Assembly (NCBI GenBank): GCA_030374805.1
Contig: JARGSG010000189.1
Span: 1,116,001-1,180,000, forward strand
Origin: Gracilaria gracilis
Taxonomy: Eukaryota > Rhodophyta > Florideophyceae > Gracilariales > Gracilariaceae
DNA length: 64,000 nucleotides
Direction of reading: 5' to 3'
The notes under the pieces are model-generated. The model made no database searches. It saw only the letters and a list, made by a program, of their open reading frames with translations, and was not told the DNA's origin. Below are positions 30,326 through 40,796 of this stretch, in pieces. Position numbers and translations under genes: made by a program. Within the stretch, counting starts at the first letter, position 1. Each line of letters begins with the position of its first letter.

Positions 30326-32242
30326 ATGGCGACCGGCACAGATGTTGCCGACGAAGACTTTGAACTCTACGGAGAACCGGTTCCAGAAAGCCCCTCTAGT
30401 GGGAAGAAGGAAGAAGTGAAAGTGGAAAGTGATGAGAAAAGTGTTCTTGTCGAAGCAAGCCCACAGGAACCTCGACATAATGATGACACCCAGTGCGCGG
30501 ATTTGACTGCAGCATCTAAAGAAACAGTTCCTTATGAAAACGGGCATGAAAACGATGAAGGCAAGGTAGAGGCTAGTGGCCCAGCTGATGGAGCTCTACA
30601 TAGTCCAGAGTACCAACAGGTCAAGCAGGAAAAGGATGATGCGAATTCATCCAGTGTAGCTGCAGAAGTTTCCGCCAAAGAAAAGTCAGCTGATCCGGTG
30701 GATCAAGGCGGAAAGCAAACAACTGAGCATGAAGGTGAAGACCAGTCTGAGACAGCTAAAGACGAAGAAGGGGGTGACGATGACGAAGAAGAGGAAGAAG
30801 AAGAAGACGACGAAAGTGATGATGACGACTTTGATGTAATCTTGAACGTTGATGAGGCTGATGTGGCGAGTAGACCGATGAACACATCGTTTGGGTCTAT
30901 TGGCAAAGTTCGTCTAGGAACAAACAAATGGCAGCGCCCGGGATATGTACCTCCGGAGAGAGTCATTGGCAATACTTCTCAGGGTGCCGCTAGAACTGGA
31001 GGACTGCTGTCTATGTTGCCAACACCAACGATGCAAGTCGGGAATGCTCAGAAAAGTGTTTATGATCTTGAGATTGGGAAGCTTACTGAGAAACCATGGC
31101 TGGACGCAAAGGCAGATATGACGGATTACTTCAATTACGGATTCACAGAAGAAACTTGGAAGCTATACTGCGAACGGCAGAAGCAAATGCGCTTAGAGGT
31201 CAGCATGCTCGCAAAGATTAAAACAGTTGATGGAAACAAGAACCAAGGAACGAATCCACCTCGCAATGTAAACCAGAACGCTGCTAAACCTCCCATAAAC
31301 CAGCAACATGGGAATCGCAACCGCATGGGCGCGCCGGACCAGATGGGTGGGGGTGTTAATAACAAGCTTGGGCATCAACCAGCAATGCTCCCTGGGATGA
31401 TGGGCTTACCTCCTCCTGGATCCATGCAGCCGATGATGGGCATGCCGAATATGGCGAACATGCGAAATCCACCCGAGCACATGCAGGGCTTACCGCAGAA
31501 CATGCATCAGTTTCCCCCATTCAATCCCAAAGATGCAAATCCAAATGGTCGCGGATATGCTGGACCTATGCCGGGGTACGCTTTCATGCCGGGCAACCAA
31601 CCAAACGAGAATATGTTTCTCTACCACGGAATGCCTAATTTCGGAGCAATGGGTTTACCAAACGCAATGCCGCCGCAACCGGGCATGGGGCGAGGTGACC
31701 CTAACAATCGAGGTTTTCCAGGTCAGATGAATATGAATCCAGGACAACCTCCACAGGATAAGCTTAACAAAATATCGCCCGTAAGGCATATGGGGCAAGA
31801 CGACGGGCAAAACATGGACGGAAGGCGGCGCTCTGGACAAGGTCATCCAGGCTCTCGCTTTGGTAACGCTCAGGGCGGGCAAGGTAAATCTCATCAAGGA
31901 AGACACGACCATGACAGAAGACAGCGGTGGGGAGATAACAGAGGGCACATGGATCGAAGGCAAGATTTTGAGAGGCACGGAAACGATCCCGGACATGGGC
32001 AAGGAAGAAGGGGATATGATGATCGCGCGTATGGTGATCGCAATCAGGACAGGAGGCGATGGAATGACAATAGAGAGGAAGGGTATGAAAACAACAGGCG
32101 CCGTGGTGGAAACTATGACGGTCCCGGAAGGTCCGAGAATCGAAGAGACTACGACAGAGATCGTGACCGAGGTAGAGACTATCGGAAACGACAATCGTCC
32201 TCGAGAGATTTTGACGATGATAGGAAGCGGACGAGAAGATGA
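30326..32242 (+). CDS. FIP1: FIP1-like pre-mRNA polyadenylation factor
   Basis: Single exon of 638 residues with ATG at 30326. FIP1 is a subunit of the cleavage and polyadenylation specificity factor that tethers poly(A) polymerase. The diagnostic Fip1 motif is at about residues 247-280 (LEIGKLTEKPWLDAKADMTD then YFNYGFTEETWKLYC). The N terminus is acidic with a Glu/Asp run at about 150-170, as in other FIP1 proteins. After the motif comes a Met/Pro/Gly/Asn-rich region (about 320-480) and then a long Arg/Asp/Gly-rich tail with RD and RG repeats, like the RD-rich end of metazoan FIP1L1. The head-to-head neighbour encodes a YbaK-type protein. Confidence 0.92.
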   Translation: MATGTDVADEDFELYGEPVPESPSSGKKEEVKVESDEKSVLVEASPQEPRHNDDTQCADLTAASKETVPYENGHENDEGKVEASGPADGALHSPEYQQVKQEKDDANSSSVAAEVSAKEKSADPVDQGGKQTTEHEGEDQSETAKDEEGGDDDEEEEEEEDDESDDDDFDVILNVDEADVASRPMNTSFGSIGKVRLGTNKWQRPGYVPPERVIGNTSQGAARTGGLLSMLPTPTMQVGNAQKSVYDLEIGKLTEKPWLDAKADMTDYFNYGFTEETWKLYCERQKQMRLEVSMLAKIKTVDGNKNQGTNPPRNVNQNAAKPPINQQHGNRNRMGAPDQMGGGVNNKLGHQPAMLPGMMGLPPPGSMQPMMGMPNMANMRNPPEHMQGLPQNMHQFPPFNPKDANPNGRGYAGPMPGYAFMPGNQPNENMFLYHGMPNFGAMGLPNAMPPQPGMGRGDPNNRGFPGQMNMNPGQPPQDKLNKISPVRHMGQDDGQNMDGRRRSGQGHPGSRFGNAQGGQGKSHQGRHDHDRRQRWGDNRGHMDRRQDFERHGNDPGHGQGRRGYDDRAYGDRNQDRRRWNDNREEGYENNRRRGGNYDGPGRSENRRDYDRDRDRGRDYRKRQSSSRDFDDDRKRTRR

Positions 32243-32765
32243 CCGACTCTGTTAAAGAAGCGATTGTTGCTTCCGAAGAGAAGCTAGTGAGATGCGATTG
32301 TTTTGCTTCTGAGAATACAACTTGAAGAAGTGCTAGACGTATTTATGGAAACGAAAACAAGAACGGAGCCTTTATTCAGCAGCGCTGCAAATCTGAACGT
32401 GGGGTGCGCTTACGAATGTGCTGCAAAGCTGGTAGCGGGCAGACACAGAATGTTGCGAAACGACGTTGACGTTTTTGTGCAATGAACTTCATACTGCAGA
32501 TGCCCAGGATTGTTAGAGTTGTAGTACAAGACATGGACGTGTTCAAGGAAACACTTCTGTTGAAAAGGGTAAACACAACTATCTACTAACTTGTACGTAA
32601 TACTGAGTTGAAGTGCAAGGGTACGAACATGGTTACAGGCTGAGTACAACAAAATAACATCTACTTGTGATGAACAAATCACGGGAAAAGATGGTTACAA
32701 CACAATCACAGAAAGGAAAAGTAAAGAAAAAAAAGTATCTGCATTCAAAACAAGAAGACAAAAAG
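32243..32765. other. Convergent intergenic (FIP1 / UBE2J-type E2)
   Basis: 523 bases between two converging 3' ends. No structure recognised. Confidence 0.45.
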
Positions 32766-33600
32766 CTAAGGAGATCCCTTGATAAAACTGAGTACACCGA
32801 AAATCAAAGCGAGAAACACAAACAACCACGCAATCAAACTCAACAAACTTTCCTTCTCTTGCTCCGTTCGTCGCGGTCGTCGTGTACTTTGATGATCGAC
32901 GGCAGAGTGGCTGCTTCTAGCCAAGGAGACATTGGAAGGGGTTGTACTGCTAACATTTCTGACATACTCTGGAAACAGTTCGCGGAAGACCTTGTCAGAG
33001 CGGTTGTGTCGATGCGAATCTCTTGCTAGGATTCGTTTTTGTGCTTCGGAAGTTTGAATTGAGCCAACTGTGTCCTCAACTCCGAGCATGAAAGATAGTA
33101 GTCCGGTAAGAACCGCAGACACGGACCACAAGGGATTCCATGTCTCCGGGTGGAAGTCGGACATTGAAAGGCAGAGCTTCTGGTTGCATTTGAATCTTCC
33201 TTGTGGTGTACACATGTAAACGGCTTTTTAAAACAAAACTAGAAGTTAGAGAGGTGAACGAGGGATGGGGGGGGGGTGGGTAAACAAAGAAAGACTTACC
33301 TGGCGGTTTGTACGGATATTGCTCTGGAAACTGTAAACGTCCCATGAATGTACCGCCCTCATACGGTGTGCCTGCCGGTCCCTCAAGCACGAAGTACCAC
33401 TTGAGAATATTGGACGGCAGCGGACGCGCGGTGATATGTGGCGGTGGTTCTCTCGAGATGTTTCGAAACTCCTTCCTCAACCGATGCTATCGCATGAAGC
33501 AAAACAAAACGCGGTGAGCAAAGGCAGAAGGGCGAAGAAGAAAGGCGGCGCAACAAGAAGGCGTTGAGAAACAACGTACCACACTGGTCTTGGAAGCCAT
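32766..33600 (-). CDS. UBE2J/UBC6-type tail-anchored ubiquitin-conjugating enzyme
   Basis: Three exons on the minus strand: 33600-33580, 33486-33300 and 33223-32766. Introns are 93 bases (GTACGT to GATAG) and 76 bases (GTAAGT to AAAAG). The first exon codes only seven residues. The product is 221 residues. It is an ER-membrane E2 that works in ER-associated degradation. The sequence shows RREF-x-ISREPPPHITARPLPSN-like N-terminal features, WYFVLEGPAGTPYEGG, the catalytic Cys at about residue 87 in NQKLCLSMSDFHPETWNP (no HPN tripeptide, as in the UBC6 class) and SAVLTGLLSFM. A C-terminal tail follows, with one hydrophobic segment at about 196-217 (LLSLIAWLFVFLALIFGVLSF). The 76-base intron holds a run of ten G on the plus strand (33267-33276), that is a C tract before the acceptor. 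Confidence 0.93.
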
Positions 33601-34301
33601 TTGACGCTCAGCTCACAACCAAGCAGTCTCAGCGCAGAGGCAAGCGGAAACACGCGCACGCAGGTTGGCTGAACAAGGACAAACAAGCACGGCAGCCGAC
33701 AAGAGAGCAGGCAAGGGCAGCGCGACGTGGTCGCACGCGCAAGCGCGCAAGCAGAGCGCGGGCGAACGGAGTGCGGGCGACAGTGGACCCGCGAGCGCAC
33801 AAGGCCGCCACGCCCGACAGGTGCACTCGGTCAAGGCCGTCAGCACGTCGGCACCAACACCGCGACGTCGCGCCGTCTTGCTCGTTTGGCAGCCAAACTT
33901 TGGCTCCGTCGCAACTCACAATCAATTGCGCGCGCTCGCTAGTAATTGCCCACCGCGTGCAACTCACACACACGTGGCCCAATGGTCGCACGCCACGTAC
34001 CAGGTACGGGCCCCGCTACCGCCGCCACTAATAAATGCTTTAGCGGCAATCTCGCCAAATCGCACCCAGCCGTAACAGGGTAACTGGGTGAGTTCATGTT
34101 CATTCACCTTCGATGAAAACACCACAGTCAGAACGGCGGCACAGTAGATATGCCGTGGATCTTCAGTAGAAGTACGACTCTCTCCTGACTCTCTCCTGCT
34201 CATGGTGTAACTTTGTGAACAACAGATAAAAACAACTAATCAAACTTTTTACGACAGCTCAAAATCCTCTACATATCTTCTCAATGTACGGAAGTCCGCT
34301 C
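33601..34301. other. GC-rich promoter side of the E2 gene
   Basis: 701 bases upstream of the E2 gene and downstream of the fucosyltransferase-like gene (both minus). The part at 33640-33860 is rich in CG and GC dinucleotides (GCGCAAGCGCGCAAGC). Long frames here on both strands are artefacts of this composition. Confidence 0.5.
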
Positions 34302-35924
34302 TCACGCAGAAACAGCCGCCAGTTTGTCCCGCGCCTGTTTCCACAACACCGCCTTCATCACTGCCGACCGCAGTCCATAATACGGCAGTTCATACAGCAA
34401 GTTCTTCGCCAATCCACGCGATCCCTGCGTGTTGTACACAACCTGCAACGTCTCTAAAGCCGCTGCAATACCCGCCTTACTCATGTCGCGATGCACAATC
34501 GCATCCGCGTTCCACGGATCCATTTCCTCCATCACACCACGGTAATGCGCCCTGTAGAACTGCGCGCCCTCCCTCTGATTCATCAAGCACGCTGAAAAGC
34601 TGAATGTGGAATTGGAGATCGCAAGCACATCGCACTCCGTCAGTCCAAACCAATCAGGGAAAAAGCCCGCCTTCAGGTGCTTCATCTCTTCTGGCATCTT
34701 CATGCCGATGTCATCTGCGGTGAACGGCTTGTATGCCGCAAAGTCTCTCACTACCGCATTCAGATCATCTGACGCCACGAACAGAATTGGGTTCTCCAGC
34801 GTATCCCACACCTTTTCCAGCCAATTGAGGTACCACTCAGTAGGCGCACAGTATCCGAACGAACTAGCCGCAATGTTCTTGTAGTCTCCCATTCGCAGGT
34901 GAAGTCCGACCACAGTGTGCTTCTTTCCGCCGCGGTAGCGCAGCTGCTCGGAGAAAACCTTTTCAAAATGCGTCTTGATTTGCGGTACAGGCGTGAAGAT
35001 GTCTTGAATCATACTCTTGTATGGCGCAAAATGTCTAGTATGCCACTGGAACCATCCCCACACGTCCACGTTCACCACGCGATTCTCATCAGCAGCCGCG
35101 CCCAGATCAAGACTGGACGGACTCAACTCGCTTACATTGAACTTCGGGTTGGCGCTCTTCACGTAGTCGAGCAGGTCCGTGGTGAAGGTAGAATTAGCCA
35201 ACGTGTCACGGAATTCAATCACCGGGGGAAGTGCCCTTTGTACCGGAGCGTCTTCTAGTCCGAACAGACCAGCACCAACCCACGGCGGAAGCTGGATCTG
35301 TGAGATGTTATGACGCTTCGCATAAGTACGAAGAAAGAGATACTGCAACACCTGATTACCAAAGCGACCGAGCTCCCCAAACGCGGTCATGGTGAGCGTC
35401 GACGGGCCGTTATACGGGGCGTCAGCTGGAATGGTGGGATCACGAACAGAGGACACAGTACCAAGCTGGAAGATTCGAGAGATAGCAATCTCCGTCTCAG
35501 CTTTGTACGCCGAGGCATTCACAACCTTGGGCTGCGGCTTGGGCTTCGGCACCGCCTGGAATGCCGTGTCGCGCACGAAGTTGACACGACGGGGCGTACG
35601 AGGAGTCTCGTGAAGAATTGAAGGCACAACTGCATCAGTGGTTTCCTGGGCGTCCACAAACGACGAGAGTGTCTTGCCGGGTAGAGGTAACTGCGACGAA
35701 GGCGGGGTCAGGTAGGCATGGACGTTCGACAGAAGCTGCGGAAGACGAGGAGAAAAGTCCTTGCTTGAGAAAGAATCCAGAGGCACCTGAGCGTCAGTGT
35801 GACGCGCGTGAGCCAGGAGGAGATCGGCAAGTTCGGTACAATCGGCGGCTACGGCTTTGCGAGAGCGCTTCGGCTCTGGAGGAGGCAGCGGCGGCAGAGA
35901 ACGTTTCCCGGATTTGAGAGCCAT
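34302..35924 (-). CDS. GT11-type alpha-1,2-fucosyltransferase-like protein
   Basis: Single exon of 540 residues with ATG at 35924. The C-terminal two thirds carry the motifs of glycosyltransferase family 11 (GDP-fucose dependent): GRFGNQVLQYLFLRTYAKRH (family GRLGNQ-x-FQY), HTVVGLHLRMGDYKN (family V-x-IHxRRGDY, here with M for the second Arg) and DWFGLTECDVLAISNSTFSFSACLMN (family ...SNSTFSWWA). Family members add fucose to galactose on glycans, usually in the Golgi. Unlike normal family members it has no N-terminal membrane anchor; the first 25 residues are Pro/Lys/Arg-rich (KRSLPPLPPPEPKRSRK) and look more like a nuclear or disordered segment. The acceptor is unknown. Confidence 0.75.
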   Translation of the reverse strand: MALKSGKRSLPPLPPPEPKRSRKAVAADCTELADLLLAHARHTDAQVPLDSFSSKDFSPRLPQLLSNVHAYLTPPSSQLPLPGKTLSSFVDAQETTDAVVPSILHETPRTPRRVNFVRDTAFQAVPKPKPQPKVVNASAYKAETEIAISRIFQLGTVSSVRDPTIPADAPYNGPSTLTMTAFGELGRFGNQVLQYLFLRTYAKRHNISQIQLPPWVGAGLFGLEDAPVQRALPPVIEFRDTLANSTFTTDLLDYVKSANPKFNVSELSPSSLDLGAAADENRVVNVDVWGWFQWHTRHFAPYKSMIQDIFTPVPQIKTHFEKVFSEQLRYRGGKKHTVVGLHLRMGDYKNIAASSFGYCAPTEWYLNWLEKVWDTLENPILFVASDDLNAVVRDFAAYKPFTADDIGMKMPEEMKHLKAGFFPDWFGLTECDVLAISNSTFSFSACLMNQREGAQFYRAHYRGVMEEMDPWNADAIVHRDMSKAGIAAALETLQVVYNTQGSRGLAKNLLYELPYYGLRSAVMKAVLWKQARDKLAAVSA

Positions 35925-37481
35925 GTTTGGTGCAATTGCTGGATGAAGAATGGATGTTGTTATTGTGGTGGGTTGGTTTATGCTGGGATCAAGAGGTCAA
36001 AACGACGTTCCACCGTGTACCTGGGAGTGACGGAAGGTTGCGGCGGGTACGTTTTCCATTCGCTGCGGGAGGGAGTAGCTACAGCGGAAGGGTGCGCGAG
36101 GTCTCCGGATTGGAGTCGAGCTATAAAAGCAGTTGGGTTCAGGGTGGGAGTCGAGCTGTGTGGAGATCTGAGCAGGATAGAAGGACTCGGTGCGCAAGAG
36201 CGGGCTGTTATAGAACTCTTGTATAGACAGCGATGAGATGAGAATGAGCAATGTATCGCACATGTCGGTGCGAAGAATGCGAGGATGAGGCGGTCGAAGG
36301 TGGACCACAAGTGGGCGGGCATGACGTTGCGGCTCAGCCACATCTGAAGAGGACACACGGCCTGAGGTGCTGCTCGTCGTTGATAGCGCGCTGTGATTGG
36401 TTCGAACGCATTTAGATTCGACGTGAAGCGACGTCCAGGAATGAATGTGGAATGAATGTGGCGCCGTTGATCGCCCGTTGCGGAGGAGGGCGGCGGGTGG
36501 TTGTGACGGCTCGTGGGCGCATGTGTGGGACTTGTCGCGACCACAAGTCCTGCCGTGGTGCATTGCAGTACGCTTGGTGTACGTGACAGCTTGACAAGCT
36601 GTGACACGCTTTCCTGGCATGGCGGCGATAGAGGGCCCATGCATATGCCCCCACGCGCGGGGTGCACATTGGGCGGCAAGTGATTCTCCGCTTTTGGGTG
36701 CTCCCGTGTGCTCTCGAGTGTTCAAGCTGCGCTGCGTGGGTGCGAGGGGGCATCTCGAGTGTAGTTAGGGGTTTGAAAGCTATGTTGATGCTGTCGAAAT
36801 CAGAGTTTGGTGTGAATTCTCCGCATCTAGCTAGAGAAAGGTATCAAGGACGCTTTGACTGGCGCATATGCTGCGCACTGGACGTGGAGGGCTGTTTGGC
36901 GTGCTTGAAGTGTTCCTCATTCGATTTCGGCTTTGTTGACCCGTGGTCAAACACCAAGCAATTGGTAAATTAAGGCAGACACGTAAAGGTGCCAAGTGTT
37001 TCTTGGGAGCTCTCACAAAGGCCTTGGTTCCTGGAACCACTTTGCTTGTGCACGTAGATCAGATCAGCCATGAAGGCATCATGTCACGCGTGACACGCAT
37101 TGTCGCGCATGTATTACAACCCTTGTAACTGCCTTGTACGTGTACGTGTAGCTTGCAGCAGAGACCTACAGCGTCGTAACGTGTACAACGTGGCCACGCT
37201 CAGGTGATGTGCTCACGGTGGGCCATGTTTTCCAGTTTCTATTCGACGCGAGAGTGGTGTCGGCACGTCATCGCGAGGAGGGCGCCAGCGAACACGCCGC
37301 ACCGTGCGAAGCGCCGCGAAATGACGGCTGCCGACGCTCTCGCGCGCACACGCGCTGACACAAACAACGAGCAACGAGAGCAATCACGCAAAGCTTCGCG
37401 TCCTTCCCTCAGCACCAGCTACGAAGCTGCCCCCTCCTATCCGCTCTCCACCGTCTTCTCGCAGCACAGTCCGCATGCAAC
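35925..37481. other. Divergent region between GT11-like gene and hemerythrin-like paralog 1
   Basis: 1.56 kb. It should contain two promoters. A TATA-like CTATAAAAGC sits near 36120 on the plus strand. 37250-37370 is rich in CGCGCGCACACGCGC-like sequence. Two overlapping long minus-strand frames at 35978-36725 were judged accidental. Confidence 0.45.
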
Positions 37482-38567
37482 ATGATGCTGGCGGCTCGTC
37501 TTCGCAGCCGCCATGAATGTCACCCATCCACGGAGGTGCAGACCCTCGCCTCGCATCCGCTACCAACTGCACCGCCTCGCGAGATAGACGCTGCTAGAAT
37601 TGCCACGCTGGAGGGACTGCCCACTGAGCTCGTGTTGGAGCGCGCTCGTCTCGTGTCTCAGGCACCTTCTCAAATGCCTTACATTGGCATTTTTGGCAAG
37701 TACAACAAACGATGGTATGTTGATATCGTCACCTTGCCGCATAATGCGCTTCGCTGCCTTGTCTCGAGCGTGTTTGAGTTGCTTTCCGCTTCGCATCGAT
37801 TGGCGCTTGATATGACCGAGTCCGACTTTGAGCAGTTGTTCACCTTTCTGGCTGAGTTTGATCACTTCACCCGCGTTGTGTTCGACGCTGAGCAGAAGAT
37901 TCTGTTTCCTGAAGTGGAGCATGCGCTTAAGAAACGCCCTGATTACACCACACATGCGCTTCATCCCACCCTTCGTGCAACAACAATCTCTACAATTCAT
38001 GCGCTTCTTGACAAGTTGACGGACAAATCTCTCAACGAGACTCCCAGTCTAACTGTCATTCACATCCTTCGAACCACCATGGACAAACTGTCCACACAAC
38101 TGCTGGACTACTTTGCCGTCAAAGAAACAGTTCTGCCTCGCATTCTGTTCCGTTCGTACCGCGGAGCAAAGGAAAAGAATCGAATGGAAGCACGGCTGAT
38201 AAAGTTTTTTGAAGAAGCCAGTCATCAGTATTACTACACCGCTTTATTGACGTTGCCGCTTAACAATGAACAGGTACGCCTCGATTTTGAAGAGCGTCAT
38301 TTCCCCAAGCCCAATCACCGTCAACAATATCGTGACGCTGTGAACATTGTACAAACCACATTGATGGCAATTCCAGCTCAGTTTCAACACGCCGCTCGAC
38401 AATATGAACAATGCTTCTCCATGAAGACTTTTGTAGAGAAATATGGAACTGATCGTGATCATCATGTAACCACTCAGCTTGTCGAAAACGTCTCTCAAGC
38501 CAACAGCCCAACCAATCCATCTGACACACCGGTTTCGGCAGAACAACAAGCCACCGATCAAATGTGA
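37482..38567 (+). CDS. Divergent hemerythrin-like four-helix protein, paralog 1
   Basis: Single exon of 361 residues with ATG at 37482. The central part (about 75-230) can be laid over the HHE/hemerythrin pattern. Helix 1 has LPHNALRCLV with His at 87; helix 2 has FTRVVFDAEQKILFPEVE, where the family has HF-x2-EE-x2-LFP, so His is replaced by Val133 and one Glu is kept (E137). Helix 3 has STIHALLDKL with His173; helix 4 has LLDYFAVKETVLP, where Tyr210 stands for the His. Two of four His ligands are therefore left. The C-terminal 100 residues are helical without a known domain. Related genes lie at 38622-39767 and 49597-50949. The fold assignment is by eye, and the function is unknown. Confidence 0.6.
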   Translation: MMLAARLRSRHECHPSTEVQTLASHPLPTAPPREIDAARIATLEGLPTELVLERARLVSQAPSQMPYIGIFGKYNKRWYVDIVTLPHNALRCLVSSVFELLSASHRLALDMTESDFEQLFTFLAEFDHFTRVVFDAEQKILFPEVEHALKKRPDYTTHALHPTLRATTISTIHALLDKLTDKSLNETPSLTVIHILRTTMDKLSTQLLDYFAVKETVLPRILFRSYRGAKEKNRMEARLIKFFEEASHQYYYTALLTLPLNNEQVRLDFEERHFPKPNHRQQYRDAVNIVQTTLMAIPAQFQHAARQYEQCFSMKTFVEKYGTDRDHHVTTQLVENVSQANSPTNPSDTPVSAEQQATDQM

Positions 38568-38621
38568 ATAAAAGAGCAAAGAGCTCTTGTTTGTTTTCTC
38601 GCTTGCTTGGTTGCGTCTATG
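38568..38621. terminator. Very short convergent spacer
   Basis: Only 54 bases lie between the stop codons of two converging hemerythrin-like paralogs, so their 3' processing signals must overlap or lie inside each other's 3' ends. Confidence 0.5.
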
Positions 38622-39767
38622 TCATGCCCCTAAACGACCCGTAGAACGACTGCCGTTCTTTCTCGACTTTGATCTTGAAAGATTGAGAGAGCGAATACTA
38701 CCAGTTTGGCTTGGAATTGATCCAAAACTGATCTCATCCACGTCTTCTCCAAATTCGGTACGCCGTCTGATACGACTGGCTGCTGTTTTTCTGGCTTCCT
38801 TCATGGCCCGTTTTCTAAAAGCAGTGACAATAGAAGTGTGGGATCGTACAGTATGTCGCTCCCATCGTCGGAACATGAAGCGGGCCAATCCACGCACATA
38901 GGTCTTTAGCCACCTTTGCTTGGTTGCTGCATCCATCCAGCGCGTGAGCAACACCAGGTGAACGTGCGGATTGTCACCCTTCTTAATGTATGAGAGGTAC
39001 GACTTGGTGAGCGTGACGACGTGTTTTGGGGCGTGGGTTGCGCGGATGAGCGGCGATAAATGCGCATGCAATGCTGAGAAGTAGTGCAGCAACTTGGGTA
39101 CCATGGCGTCTACCTCACGAACAATGGTGAAGAACAAGTCTGTGGCGTCGACGTAGCGACGCAATTCAAAGGTGCCGCAAAGCTGTCTGATTTGGTGCAA
39201 GCAGGAATCCTTCAACTCGGCCATGACTCGTGCGTCAGCGCCGGCCCAATTGATCAAGACGTCGGCCTCAAAGTCAAAGTACTCTGTGAGAAAGGTCTCA
39301 AAGGTACGCCACCACGTAGCGAACTGCTCAAGCTCAGCGGCGTCGATGAAATGGGCGCGAGATGCAATGCTGTGCACAATGTGGTACAAGGAAGCGAGCT
39401 GTCGTTTGATAGCGTTGTGGGGCAGCACATAGGCGTCACTGACCCAAGTACTGCCGACGCCGTACTTGGCGGCGCACAGTCGGTGCGAGTGATTGGGCGG
39501 CGGCTTGGCGGGCTGCTGCGCGGGGTGCGAGTCGGCGCGCGTGCGCTCGGCGCAAGAGGACTGCGTGGAGGGACTGAGCGAGAGGTTGGGCTGACTCCTG
39601 GCGTCGTTCAAAGGGTCCCTCGAAAGTAGCACACTGCTCACGGCGAAGGAACGCTGTCGCGGCGCAGCGGTGGATACGTGCGGCCTGGCGCCGTTGGCGG
39701 GCAGCACGCGCCTATCGCGCTTGGCGCTGACGCGCAAGTCGACGCAACGATCAGTAGCAGCACACAT
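38622..39767 (-). CDS. Divergent hemerythrin-like four-helix protein, paralog 2
   Basis: Single exon of 381 residues from the ATG at 39767. It is similar in layout to paralog 1. WVSDAYVLPHNAIKRQLASLY carries the helix 1 His (H117). FLTEYFDFEADVL has Tyr163 where hemerythrins have His, with E167 kept. LKDSCLHQIRQL holds the helix 3 His (H191). LLHYFSALHAHLSPL has Tyr229 in the helix 4 His position. So the same two His are kept and the same two are replaced as in paralog 1. The N-terminal about 95 residues are Ser/Pro/Arg-rich, perhaps a targeting or disordered segment. The C-terminal tail is very basic with RSKSRKNGSRSTGR. It is not clear whether metal is bound. Confidence 0.6.
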   Translation of the reverse strand: MCAATDRCVDLRVSAKRDRRVLPANGARPHVSTAAPRQRSFAVSSVLLSRDPLNDARSQPNLSLSPSTQSSCAERTRADSHPAQQPAKPPPNHSHRLCAAKYGVGSTWVSDAYVLPHNAIKRQLASLYHIVHSIASRAHFIDAAELEQFATWWRTFETFLTEYFDFEADVLINWAGADARVMAELKDSCLHQIRQLCGTFELRRYVDATDLFFTIVREVDAMVPKLLHYFSALHAHLSPLIRATHAPKHVVTLTKSYLSYIKKGDNPHVHLVLLTRWMDAATKQRWLKTYVRGLARFMFRRWERHTVRSHTSIVTAFRKRAMKEARKTAASRIRRRTEFGEDVDEISFGSIPSQTGSIRSLNLSRSKSRKNGSRSTGRLGA

Positions 39768-40796
39768 GGCGCGCAAGACGGGCGTCCAAGCCAAACGGAA
39801 GCAGGCGCAGCAGCACGCGAGTTGAGGCGGCGCTGTCTACACGCGCAGCTCTCTTTTATGCGCGGGCAGCAGCCTCTCGGTGTTGTGCTCACAATGCTGC
39901 TCGCTACAGAAGCGGCCGTGGTCGCTCGTGCGCGCGCGCGGGCGCGGCGCGTGGACGCGTGCCGACGCGCAAATAACCAACGGTAAACCGTTCGTGTGCG
40001 CAACACGTGCGCGGTACGTAAGCGCGCGCGCACGTGGACCAGCTGTGCGCGCGTGATTGGCGCAACAAGCAACGTTCCATACACCGGCTTTGCTTTGCTT
40101 TGCTTGTTTGCTTCTGCTTGACGCGTCCGACGCGCGTGGGCGCGGCCGGCGCGTGAATTCTCGCAATGAGCTCAGGTGGCACCGCGTCGCTGCGCCCTTG
40201 CGGCGCTCTATCTAGATAACTTACCGTTGGTACCAACGATCATCGTGATGATGATCTCGTAGCAGCAATTGCTCCGCGTGGCGTTCAAACGCAAACAGTG
40301 AAGCTAAAGGGTTAACTTATGCCCATCATACGTGATGTTCCTCCGATCTCCTTCGTCTCCTCCACGAATAGCGCTCCCATTCCAAACCAAAAAGTTTATC
40401 TCCCCCCCTCTCCCCCCCCTCATTCGCCCCCATCGCAGCCGCTGCGGCCAAGCCTAAACGCACCCGCCCCCGTTCCCACACCGTAACGCCACTACGCGCC
40501 GCCTTTAAACAGTCCACATACAGCTTTAACAAACCGAACTTCACCAAGTTACTCTCAACTTTTGACTGTTCAAGCATCCTTTCGTGCGCACCTGCCGTTG
40601 CGCCTGTAAGACCCAACTATAATAGCGCTCAAGTCCACGCCCCCATCTTCATACACCGCGCTTCTTTCGCGGATTCCGTAATGGTAACCTTACACGCCCA
40701 AATATCGTTATACCAACCTCCCTCCGTTAATCGCCGCAGCATGCAGTCCTCCTTCATTCACAAACATATGATAACGTTAAAACATAAACTCCAGTC
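39768..40796. other. GC-rich upstream region of paralog 2 and downstream region of the SNF2 gene
   Basis: 1.03 kb. 39830-40190 is very rich in CG/GC (GTGCGCGCGCGCGGGCGCGG near 39929). A perfect 14-base palindrome CGTTGGTACCAACG lies at 40225-40238, followed by GATCATC/GATGATC inverted arms. C-rich runs occur near 40400-40440. A minus-strand frame at 40326-40577 (83 residues) has no recognisable domain. Confidence 0.5.

Noticed and set aside
33564..34075. Long plus-strand frames upstream of the E2 gene
   Set aside because: They run through the CG-rich block and across the first exon of the E2 gene on the opposite strand. Low-complexity Arg/Ala composition with no domain.
35978..36725. Two overlapping minus-strand frames of 233 and 242 codons
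   Set aside because: They overlap in different frames, have no domain, and lie in the shared promoter region of two genes. One or both must be accidental and neither looks coding.
40326..40577. 83-codon minus-strand frame
   Set aside because: Ala/Gly/Arg-rich, ends in an Arg run from GC-rich sequence, with no family. Mentioned only within the intergenic entry.
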